From the NCBI GenBank assembly GCA_022865345.1, contig JALHSU010000156.1:1-35949 (forward strand): DNA of 35,949 nt, read 5' to 3'. This DNA comes from Candidatus Zixiibacteriota bacterium. Its GTDB lineage: Bacteria > Zixibacteria > MSB-5A5 > RBG-16-43-9. Made by a program: the position numbers and the translations under genes. Within the stretch, counting starts at the first letter, position 1; each line of letters opens with the position of its first letter. The notes beneath the pieces are model-generated. The model had not been told where the DNA came from. It saw nothing but the letters and a program-made list of their open reading frames with translations, and searched no databases. This document shows, piece after piece, positions 9,043 through 15,711 of the stretch.

Positions 9043-9217
9043 TACTTCAAAAATAAAAACAAAGGGGTATAGGGGGAGGCTACCCCCCCAGTAGTAAGCA
9101 CATATTCATTTTCTGGTTTTAACTCATACGCCATAATAGATTCCTTTTAGGACTTCGCAACGTTTGGGGGAGCAAGCAAGAACCCAGAGCCGCCTGCTTC
9201 AATCTTGTTTCAATCCG
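9043..9217 (+). repeat. GC-hairpin intergenic repeat, copy E (split by about 100 bases)
   Basis: The left arm and core (TTCAAAAATAAAAACAAAGG...GGCTACCCCCCC) occupy 9043-9090. A right-arm sequence, CTGCTTCAATCTTGTTTCAA, appears only at 9194-9217. The roughly 100 bases in between match no other copy and look like an insertion into the repeat. Confidence 0.72.
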
Positions 9218-9277
9218 AGTAGGTCTGTGGAAACATTAAATCTCTTGTCCCTGCCTCAGAGCTTTGCCACATTCATA

Positions 9278-9305
9278 TTGACAAATTAAGAAATAGACAT
9301 ATCTT
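9278..9305 (+). promoter_or_regulatory. Sigma-70-like promoter of the FG-GAP gene
   Basis: TTGACA (9278-9283), a 16-base spacer and TATCTT (9300-9305) lie about 45 bases before the TTG start at 9350. Confidence 0.5.
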
Positions 9306-9349
9306 GGATATATAGCAGTAGATTGTTTATGCGATTTTAAGGGTATTAT

Positions 9350-11074
9350 TTGAGGGGGAAATGTTCATCTCAAAGTTCAAAAAAGAGGTCGTCTATCAGG
9401 AAAAAGCTATTGCTTTTGGTTCTTTCTATGCTTTGGGCTTCGCCTGCTTTAGCACAGAACCCTGATTCCATTCCGTTCGCTCCTGCTGTCAACTACGGCA
9501 CATTAGACAACCCCATTCCTATTTTTTGTGCGGATTTGGACGGGGATCTAGATTTAGATTTAGTTGTACCAAGTTGGAATATCGACAGTGTTTCCATTTT
9601 AAAGAACAACGGGGATGGGACTTTTCAGGCTAAGGTGGATTATGGTCTAGCATATTATTGTTTACCTATTTCTATTTTTTGTGCTGATTTGGATGGGGAT
9701 ACGGATCTGGACTTAGCTGTGGTGAGTTGGACTTGGGCTAGTGTTTCTATTTTAAAGAACAACGGGGATGGGACTTTCCAGACAGGGGTCGACTACGGTG
9801 CGGGAAGCCGTCCTTATTCTATTTTTTGTGCTGATTTGGATGGTGATACAGATTTGGACTTGGCTGTGGCAAATTCGGCTAACGCCGATGTCTCCATTTT
9901 AAAGAACAATGGGGATGGGACTTTCCAGACAAAGGTTGATTATGATGCAGGATATTATCCTACTTCCGTTTTCTGCGCTGATTTAGATGGGGATACAGAT
10001 CTGGACTTAGCTGTAGGACATTATCATAGCGACACTCTTTCCATCTTAAAGAACAACGGGGATGGGACTTTCCAGACAAGAGTGGATTACATTGTAGGAG
10101 CTGACCCCCACCAAGTTTTTTGTGCGGATTTGGATGGGGATACAGATTTGGACTTAGCTGTGGCACATGCGAATAGCAGCAATGTTTCCATTTTAAAGAA
10201 CAATGGGGATGGGACTTTCCAGACCAAGGTTGACTACGCTGTAGGAGATGGTCCTACTTCTGTTTTTTGTGCGGATTTGGACGGGGATACGGATTTGGAC
10301 TTAGCTGTGGCAAACTATAATAGCGGCAATGTTTCCATTTTAAAGAACAATGGAGATGGGACTTTCCAGACCAAGGTTGACTACGCTGTAGGAGATGGTC
10401 CTACTTCTGTTTTTTGTGCTGATTTGGACGGGGATACGGATTTGGACTTAGCTGTAGTAAATTCGAATAGCGACAATGTCTCTATTCTGAGAAATTTGTC
10501 TATTCATCCCCTCTCTTATACTTTCTGGTTATCTGCTTATTCGCCGGTGGATTTAATAGTTACAGACCGAATAGGAGACTCAATCGGGGTGAGTTTCAAC
10601 ACTATCCAAAATGGTTCCACCTATGATACCACCCAAGATTTAAACAATGATGGGGACAAAGATGACCAGGTCGTCATACCAAGTCCTGTAAACGGAGAGT
10701 ATATGGTCAGAGTTGTGCCTGAGTCTGTTTGTTCAGGTAATTACACTTTAGCTGTGAAATTGGATCAGAATGAGGAGAGAGTTGTGATAGCCAATGCTCC
10801 CTGTCCTGAACCAGGGCAGGTAGATACGGTAGTTTATAATGTTCCCGAATATCTGCATGGGGATGCTAATAGAGACGGGCAAAAGAGTGTTTCAGATGTG
10901 GTTTTTTTAATCAATTATCTTTTCAAGGGAGGCCCTGCACCTGACCCGGCGAACTTGGGTGATGTTAACTTCTGCAAACAAAATCCCCCGGTTGAGCCCG
11001 GTCAGCCAACAGTTGCAGATGTAGTCTATATGATAAACTATCTTTTCAAAGGTGGAAAAGCACCTTGCAGCTAA
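9350..11074 (+). CDS. Secreted FG-GAP/VCBS repeat protein with C-terminal dockerin pair
   Basis: The start is TTG, chosen because AAGGG lies six bases before it and no in-frame ATG precedes the signal peptide (KKLLLLVLSMLWASPALAQ). Residues about 45-380 are seven repeats of about 49 residues with the calcium-binding core FCADLDGDTDLDLAV and SILKNNGDGTFQT, expected to form a seven-bladed propeller. A beta-rich linker domain (about 385-500) containing an acidic DLNNDGDKDDQ segment follows. From about 504 two dockerin-like repeats close the protein; the second has an insertion (NFCKQNPPVEPGQPT) where the others have NCDG. The last two propeller repeats are almost identical in DNA. The protein is probably extracellular and binding rather than catalytic. 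No enzyme motif is seen. Confidence 0.88.
   Translation: MRGKCSSQSSKKRSSIRKKLLLLVLSMLWASPALAQNPDSIPFAPAVNYGTLDNPIPIFCADLDGDLDLDLVVPSWNIDSVSILKNNGDGTFQAKVDYGLAYYCLPISIFCADLDGDTDLDLAVVSWTWASVSILKNNGDGTFQTGVDYGAGSRPYSIFCADLDGDTDLDLAVANSANADVSILKNNGDGTFQTKVDYDAGYYPTSVFCADLDGDTDLDLAVGHYHSDTLSILKNNGDGTFQTRVDYIVGADPHQVFCADLDGDTDLDLAVAHANSSNVSILKNNGDGTFQTKVDYAVGDGPTSVFCADLDGDTDLDLAVANYNSGNVSILKNNGDGTFQTKVDYAVGDGPTSVFCADLDGDTDLDLAVVNSNSDNVSILRNLSIHPLSYTFWLSAYSPVDLIVTDRIGDSIGVSFNTIQNGSTYDTTQDLNNDGDKDDQVVIPSPVNGEYMVRVVPESVCSGNYTLAVKLDQNEERVVIANAPCPEPGQVDTVVYNVPEYLHGDANRDGQKSVSDVVFLINYLFKGGPAPDPANLGDVNFCKQNPPVEPGQPTVADVVYMINYLFKGGKAPCS
10221..10480 (+). repeat. Recent 147-bp tandem duplication inside the FG-GAP gene
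   Basis: Units starting at 10221 and 10368 are nearly identical for their first 100 bases, including synonymous positions, while earlier propeller repeats differ more. The period of 147 bases is exactly one 49-residue blade. Confidence 0.85.
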
Positions 11075-11099
11075 AAGATTACTGGAATCGTAGAGACCT

Positions 11100-11136
11100 A
11101 AGGGGACAGACGTTTGTGAGCTGTCCCCTTTTCTTT
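11100..11136 (+). terminator. Intrinsic terminator after the FG-GAP gene
   Basis: AAGGGGACAG (11100-11109) pairs with CTGTCCCCTT (11121-11130) over an 11-base loop, followed by a T-rich tract. The hairpin and about 35 bases after it (AACCTGA...TGACACCCTGTG) match the terminator block at 6179-6245. Confidence 0.78.
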
Positions 11137-11167
11137 TTCCAACCTGAAGATGCCTTGACACCCTGTG

Positions 11168-11600
11168 ACTGTGAGGAAAGGAAATAGTGTAAACAGGTTG
11201 GGTAATACTAACTTATTTGGGCCATGAAACAGGTTCTAACATTGTCCCGTCACCCACCCCAATTAAGCCACTGATTATGCCTCCGGAATCGTTCTTGGTT
11301 TCACCAAGTCGACCAGGATAAGAGATTTTTATAAGGGGGATATTCCAATACTACTTATTAAGCTTGACTTTTGCGTGGTTTAGGGTAGCTTATTGTTGAA
11401 TTCATTTGAAGTAAATACATGGAAAGAGCCCTAACTTAAAAAGTGGCAAAATAACTGGGGGCAGGACAACTACAGTAATCCTGACATACAGGACCTTCTT
11501 CGTATATTAGTTCTACTTTTTGCGTGATTATCCAAAAAAATACTTTACTTTTGATGGTTTGGTCAGTATTTTAGAATATGATGATAGAAACCAAATAATA
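11168..11600. other. Intergenic stretch without a recognised gene
   Basis: I see no reading frame with protein-like composition here. The phrase ACTTTTTGCGTG occurs twice with small changes (near 11368 and 11515). Candidate -35/-10 pairs exist close to 11540-11575 upstream of the next gene but are weak. Confidence 0.4.
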
Positions 11601-11610
11601 AGGAGGTCAA

Positions 11611-13467
11611 ATGAATAGGCGTAGACCTAACACTTTTTTTGGCGTTGCTGGTCGCATAATCAAAGTTATCAGCCTGTTTTTCCTTCTGATTGCCCCGTTA
11701 TCAAAAGATGTAGGAGCAAGGCCTAATCAAGCTCAAGAAGCTTTCAAAGAGCTTTGTACCACCGTCGAGCTCTCCACATCAGTTAGTCCTCAAGATGTTG
11801 ATCTTTCAGAGCTTAAAAAAGAAGCTAACTATGCTATTGGGCTATCTCAGAGCAGAGCAAAAATCCAGGGCATGAAATGCTTGTTTAATGCGAAGTGGTC
11901 TCCAGCAATAAGTGAAAAAATGCGTTCATTTCTAGAAGCCAAGTACTCAGATCTGGATAGCCTGATGAGCAAGGATTGGATTGCAGCATTAATTAAAGAG
12001 TGGGAATCAGATGACGCCAGTGTGGGTGTCATTACATGGGATATCTTTGTTGACGATAAAAGTTACTCCCTCACATCTGTTGCTGTCTTTGGAGCCGATG
12101 CAAAGGTTCTATATGATGACAAACTTGCGGACATACCAGTAAATGTCGAGGAACAAGCTATTCCAGAAAATAACCAGGAACAGAAGAGAATGAGTCAGCT
12201 ATCAATAAATCCTACGGACACTGATTCCAGTTATTACTATAAGAGGGTAAGCTCCTTATTTGGAAGCGTTACTCTTAATTATCAGGTTGATGCATCCGCG
12301 GAGGTTGCACCTTACATCTCGCCTATTACCAATGACGGAATCTTCAACGTAATCCCTATAAAGGTAATGTGCTGGAAGTCTAATCCCTCAGGGATACCAC
12401 CTCTCGGGGTTCCAGTCGTTTTTTTTGGAACAGGTGGCGCAGTGGGTAACAAGAACGCACCGTATAATAGCCCAATACGCATTACCGGATCAGTTGACCA
12501 TTTCCACACTGGCACTTATGATGTCAAACTGGCTGATGGTCTTGGTAGCAGCTGGACAGTCTCTTTCAGTGTAAGCTATGTTGTCGGCATCGGAATTAGT
12601 CCTCCGTCTGATAATACGACTCCGGTTGTGTTGCAAGCTCCTAATACTACAGGTCGTCAGATTAACATTGCAGATATGGTCTACTATGATTTTTGGGCTG
12701 GTAAATATCGGGGAACATTCTGGAATACTGGATATCTATATTGTCAAAATTTTATTGTTAGGGCTGGTGAAGGAGGCAGCGAAAAGGGGACCATAACGAC
12801 TGAGCTTCCAATACAATGTGCTTATCATTGGTGGGATATCGTGCCTCAAATTCAGTACGAAGGGTATGCAGGGGAACTTTATCTTTCAGTAGAATATGTC
12901 CGAGGCCATATGATACCATCGCCCAACTGTACGATGATCGGTTCTCAATACGATATTAATGAGAGTCAACAGACTACCGTCACAGTAGCGGTTCAGAATC
13001 CGAGCACAGTTGTTAGCATGGGTCCAGGAGAAGTCGTTCTGGATATTTCTAGTTTGGGCAATATCTTGAAAGTCATCGGCAGTGCCTCGCAATCACTAGG
13101 TACGATACAACCAGGAGCTTCAGGAACTTATACTTTTACCCTGGAAGGTAAAAACCCTGGAAGCGCCCGGCCACAAGCTCTGGTTAGCGGTCAATGGGGA
13201 TGGCCAGCAGGTGATGCGGGCAAGACATTTTCCCGTACGGCTACATTGGACAAGGATATTAATGTCAAGCCTCAAGGTGATGCTAATGGAGATGGCAACG
13301 TAACTGTTGCAGACATAGTTTACTTAGTGAGTTATCTTTTCAAACATGGTCCTGCACCAGCTTCGATTCAGTCCGGGGATGCCAATTGCGATGGGAAAGT
13401 GACAATCGCCGACATAGTCTACCTGGTCAGCTATCTTTTCAAAGGCGGACCACCACCAGGGTGTTGA
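11611..13467 (+). CDS. Secreted protein of unknown function with C-terminal dockerin pair
   Basis: A basic N-terminus and hydrophobic stretch (residues about 10-32) form a probable signal sequence. Residues about 45-200 look helical and soluble. Residues about 205-550 look beta-rich, and the part from about 450 resembles Ig/CARDB-like segments with the phrase TVTVAVQNPST. I recognise no catalytic motif. The last 63 residues (from about 556) are two dockerin-like repeats, GDANGDGNVTVADIVYLVSY and its partner with NCDG, and the protein ends PPPGC. AAGGAGGTC seven bases before the ATG is a strong ribosome binding site. It may be anchored or assembled through the dockerin tail like its three relatives in the window. 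The function is unknown. Confidence 0.82.
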   Translation: MNRRRPNTFFGVAGRIIKVISLFFLLIAPLSKDVGARPNQAQEAFKELCTTVELSTSVSPQDVDLSELKKEANYAIGLSQSRAKIQGMKCLFNAKWSPAISEKMRSFLEAKYSDLDSLMSKDWIAALIKEWESDDASVGVITWDIFVDDKSYSLTSVAVFGADAKVLYDDKLADIPVNVEEQAIPENNQEQKRMSQLSINPTDTDSSYYYKRVSSLFGSVTLNYQVDASAEVAPYISPITNDGIFNVIPIKVMCWKSNPSGIPPLGVPVVFFGTGGAVGNKNAPYNSPIRITGSVDHFHTGTYDVKLADGLGSSWTVSFSVSYVVGIGISPPSDNTTPVVLQAPNTTGRQINIADMVYYDFWAGKYRGTFWNTGYLYCQNFIVRAGEGGSEKGTITTELPIQCAYHWWDIVPQIQYEGYAGELYLSVEYVRGHMIPSPNCTMIGSQYDINESQQTTVTVAVQNPSTVVSMGPGEVVLDISSLGNILKVIGSASQSLGTIQPGASGTYTFTLEGKNPGSARPQALVSGQWGWPAGDAGKTFSRTATLDKDINVKPQGDANGDGNVTVADIVYLVSYLFKHGPAPASIQSGDANCDGKVTIADIVYLVSYLFKGGPPPGC

Positions 13468-13485
13468 AAATATAGTGAGTAGCAC

Positions 13486-13585
13486 GGTAGGGTAAACCTC
13501 GCTCAGCTTATGGTAGTGCTTAAGTAAGTTTGGACTGAGAAATCTCGGGCAGATTGTCTTAGAGGAATATAGTCTATGAGAGACA
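13486..13585 (+). repeat. Second intergenic repeat module, copy 2
   Basis: This matches 6317-6429 in ordered blocks (GGTAGGGTAAACC, GCTCAGCTTA, TTAAGTAAGTTT, ACTGAGAAAT, AATATAGTCTA, GAGAGA) and again leads into the GC-hairpin repeat. It begins about 20 bases after the stop codon. Confidence 0.75.
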
Positions 13586-13610
13586 GGGGTAGGGGGACGC
13601 TACCCCCCCA
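13586..13610 (+). repeat. GC-hairpin intergenic repeat, copy F (core only)
   Basis: Only the hairpin GGGGTAGGGGG-AC-GCTACCCCCCC remains; both arms are absent. This is the last copy in the window; none is found to the right of the initiator tRNA gene. Confidence 0.72.
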
Positions 13611-13847
13611 CCGATAATATTAAGTAAGTCTGATGTTGCAGTGACAAAAAACTGAAGCATACAAAGAATTCTTTTTGTTTTGATACCCTGATAAAGGGGG
13701 TCAGGGGTGTCCTCTCTTCCTAAGTATGAAGCTATTTCATTTTTGGTTTCCCTGTCCACTACGGGATTATTAATTCTCATATATCCTCTATTGGGGAAGT
13801 ATGCAAGGAATCTTTAAGACAACAATAGTCAGGCTATTCCAAAATGA

Positions 13848-13882
13848 AAGGTGAGGTGTCCCTACTCAGGACACCCCACCTT
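13848..13882 (-). terminator. Strong hairpin, possible terminator of the initiator tRNA transcript
   Basis: AAGGTGAGGTGTCC (13848-13861) pairs with GGACACCCCACCTT (13869-13882) with one mismatch and a seven-base loop. Read on the minus strand it lies about 130 bases after the tRNA and is followed by a broken T-rich tract (TTTCATTTT). The function as terminator is uncertain because the T-run is imperfect. Confidence 0.4.
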
Positions 13883-13886
13883 GACT

Positions 13887-13950
13887 GTGCCAAATTTGTG
13901 CCAAGTGCCTTTGGGCTTTCTTGGGTTATCTTGGGTCTTTATGGGTCATC
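13887..13950. repeat. Short direct repeats beside the tRNA: GTGCC triplet and four 10-bp units
   Basis: GTGCCAA occurs at 13887 and 13898 and GTGCC at 13905. Immediately after come four consecutive 10-base units at 13911, 13921, 13931 and 13941, of the form TTGGGCTTTC, TTGGGTTATC, TTGGGTCTTT and ATGGGTCATC. No gene covers them. Confidence 0.7.
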
Positions 13951-14011
13951 AGAAAAATAGCCATAATCTCTTAAGTCTTTGAGATATTGTAGGAAAGCCC
14001 ATAAAATCAAA

Positions 14012-14085
<74 letters not shown>

Positions 14086-14115
14086 ATCGAAGTCTATTCT
14101 TGATAGACGGAAAAC

Positions 14116-14145
14116 AATATATAACATTTGAATTAACAATGTCAA
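14116..14145 (-). promoter_or_regulatory. Promoter of the initiator tRNA gene
   Basis: On the minus strand TTGACA (14140-14145) is followed by TATATATT-like sequence; TATATA (14118-14123) lies at a 16-base and TATATT (14116-14121) at an 18-base spacing. The predicted start is about 20 bases before the mature tRNA 5' end. Confidence 0.72.
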
Positions 14146-14263
14146 GTTTTTTTATGAAAATAATTTAAAGAAATGACGAATGATGGATGACGGATAACGA
14201 ATAAAGACAAAGCAAAAAGACGTGAGCGGGATTCGGGTTTCGTGAGCGTCAATACATCGCGTA

Positions 14264-14312
14264 GGGGCGGTCGATAAAAGCCTTACGACCCGTAGGGAGT
14301 TTATCTCCGCCC
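14264..14312. repeat. Palindromic intergenic element
   Basis: Outer arms GGGCGG..GATAAA and TTTATC..CCGCCC pair, with an inner CTTACG/CGTAGG partial stem. It begins 12 bases past the stop of the zinc-ribbon gene and is not followed by a T-run on either strand. Confidence 0.6.
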
Positions 14313-14323
14313 AAATTCAGCGG

Positions 14324-14494
14324 TCAGGAGCAGAAACCCAGATTCTCTCTGCTTTCCTCTTCCAGTTTCAGCAGAGAATAAGTGTCCCCTTTGAAGATCG
14401 CCAGACAGTTGTCGCAGATATACCTTCTCTTTTCCTTTCTCAGACTCTTTCCGCAAAGGGGACAGTGTTTTTTCCTTTTCTTCATAATCCTCAT
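14324..14494 (-). CDS. Zinc-ribbon miniprotein (56 residues)
   Basis: This is a short basic protein starting MRIMKKRKK. It has two CxxC knuckles, CPLC (residues 11-14) and CDNC (residues 27-30), spaced as in a zinc ribbon, and an acidic, helical C-terminal half. The ribosome binding site AGAGGA lies about seven bases before the ATG at 14494. The composition and the pair of cysteine knuckles make it a likely real gene, although it is too short for many gene finders. Such miniproteins often bind nucleic acid or ribosomes; no specific role can be named. It shares the strand with the downstream initiator tRNA, which has its own promoter. Confidence 0.72.
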   Translation of the reverse strand: MRIMKKRKKHCPLCGKSLRKEKRRYICDNCLAIFKGDTYSLLKLEEESRENLGFCS

Positions 14495-14866
14495 ATTTTT
14501 ATCCTCTCAGTAAATAATTCAGCAACAGATATGCCAGTTTATCCAGGGGATCGACTTGACCGTAAGAGCTTATCCTGAAAGGAAATTAGTTTTCGTCTTT
14601 CTTTTGATAGGAAAGAAGATGAGCAAAAAGTATGGATTTTTTCCCATAGAAATTAGCGGAAACAATATTATCCATAGACCCACGTTGCCCTATACGTGCG
14701 TCAACCAAACTATTCCTGTCATTGAGAGGAGTTCCGCCTTTGGAACGACGAAGCCCGTAAGGCTCGCAAAGACTGAAAAGGGAGTTAACTGTGCCATCCG
14801 GCTCACAGGATGCAATACTTTTTATAATTTTCAGTTGACAGACAAACGACTAAAAAACTATCTTAT
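14495..14866. other. Intergenic stretch with a degenerate palindrome half
   Basis: No convincing gene is seen. At 14718-14773 the sequence GTCATTGAGAGGAG...CGACGAAGC...GGCTCGC resembles one half of the palindrome at 30244-30329. An open frame on the plus strand runs through this repeat and has no ribosome binding site or protein-like composition. Confidence 0.5.
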
Positions 14867-15178
14867 TCAAGATCTGAGGAGGTTTATTCCCAGCAAAACG
14901 CAGACGAAGAAAGGAAGGATATTGAAAAAAGAGTAGGGTATGAAAAGCGAGGTTAGGAAGGCCAGAACAAAGGAGGGAACTAAAATATAAAATAAAAGGG
15001 TGAGAGTGGCTTTGAAAATTTTCCCCAGCAGCATTAACAGGAAATAGAAAAAAAGCAGATCAAAAACAATCTGGGCGAAAACTCCGAAGTTCTGCTGAAT
15101 ATAGAGGTTAAGGCTCCAGAACCAGTCCAGAGCTCCTTTTAAATGTTCGGTTATCTCTTGTATTATTTTTGAAAACAT
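14867..15178 (-). CDS. Small integral membrane protein of unknown function
   Basis: 103 residues. The first about 30 are amphipathic, followed by two or three hydrophobic helices (about 33-55, 58-80, 84-100). There are no recognisable motifs. It starts 18 bases after the stop of the neighbouring 81-residue gene on the same strand, so the two probably share a transcript. The region immediately upstream of the ATG offers only a weak AGATAA binding site. The function is unknown. Confidence 0.6.
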   Translation of the reverse strand: MFSKIIQEITEHLKGALDWFWSLNLYIQQNFGVFAQIVFDLLFFYFLLMLLGKIFKATLTLLFYILVPSFVLAFLTSLFIPYSFFNILPFFVCVLLGINLLRS

Positions 15179-15196
15179 TTATCTGATGCCAAAAGT

Positions 15197-15442
15197 CTAA
15201 GCCATTATCTCCTCCAGAGGCTCGATAGTCAAGCTGGATTCACCGACTTTCTTTAGGCCTTCCATCCGGCTGGTCAAAAAGTTCTTATCCTTAAGCCACT
15301 CTCTGGACATGGACAGAATCTCCTCCTGAGGCAGGTCTGAAACCCAGCTAAAGGTAATTCGATTTATTTGTCTGTCATTTCCGACAGATTCATTTTCTGA
15401 TATTACCAGATTAGCCATGTTTAAAGTAAATTTGACTTTCAT
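15197..15442 (-). CDS. Small soluble protein of unknown function
   Basis: 81 residues from the ATG at 15442, preceded at 11 bases by AAAGGAG. A longer frame from 15553 reads through sequence with no binding site and a poor amino-acid pattern, so I reject the longer start. The protein begins MKVKFTLNMANLVIS, has a mixed alpha/beta composition with several charged residues and no cysteine. It is probably the first gene of a two-gene unit with the membrane protein that follows. No family is recognised. Confidence 0.58.
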   Translation of the reverse strand: MKVKFTLNMANLVISENESVGNDRQINRITFSWVSDLPQEEILSMSREWLKDKNFLTSRMEGLKKVGESSLTIEPLEEIMA

Positions 15443-15600
15443 ATAGGGAGCTTCTCCTTTTGCCAATGGACAATCGCAAACCAAAAATCTTAAAATTAAA
15501 AAGCAAGGAGAGTGCCCGGAAAAAATTGTGCTTGAGTTTTTGTCTAACTTCATTATTTTTTAAGGGTTAAACCTAAAAAGTCGGGTATGACTTTTTTATA

Positions 15601-15711
15601 CATTTTATTTTGAGCCGAAATTTATAGGAAAAAACCTATAATCTATGGCTTCTACACCTTCAGGATTCAATAGTAATCCTGCTCTCTGGTGACTTAAAAG
15701 GAGAAGCTCAG
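15601..15711 (+). promoter_or_regulatory. Structured 5' leader of the purine permease gene (class unknown)
   Basis: Two hairpins stand in the leader: TATAGG-AAAAAA-CCTATA (near 15624-15641) and CAGGATT-CAATAGT-AATCCTG (15660-15680), separated by TCTATGGCTTCTACACC. Purine transporter leaders often carry purine-sensing riboswitches, and TATAATC...CTTCTACACC is faintly like the purine-riboswitch core. The P2 arm of that class is missing, so I do not assign it. Confidence 0.3.

Noticed and set aside
6179-11136. GGGGACAG...CTGTCCCC hairpins as REP elements of a RAYT transposase
   Set aside because: Both stand directly after stop codons and run into T-tracts, so a terminator explains them. No RAYT gene lies in the window, though the wording GGGGACAG is similar to some REP sequences.
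1-13610. Integron attC sites
   Set aside because: The GC-hairpin copies are palindromic and same-oriented, but only copy B has a GTTRRRY-like end and none has the matching RYYYAAC box. No integron integrase is present.
1-13610. CRISPR array
   Set aside because: Repeats are 1-4 kb apart with genes between them, vary in length and have no uniform spacers. No cas gene is seen.
13574-13780. An open frame of 68 codons on the minus strand
   Set aside because: The C-terminal end (GGGVASPYP) is the GC-hairpin repeat read backwards, as in the frame at 6374-6628. No binding site or family resemblance.
14556-14936. An open frame of 126 codons on the plus strand
   Set aside because: It crosses a degenerate palindrome at 14718-14773 and overlaps the end of a better-supported membrane protein gene on the other strand. 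Composition is not protein-like.
15443-15553. Longer start for the 81-residue protein gene
   Set aside because: The extra 37 codons have no binding site and an unconvincing sequence, whereas AAAGGAG precedes the ATG at 15442.
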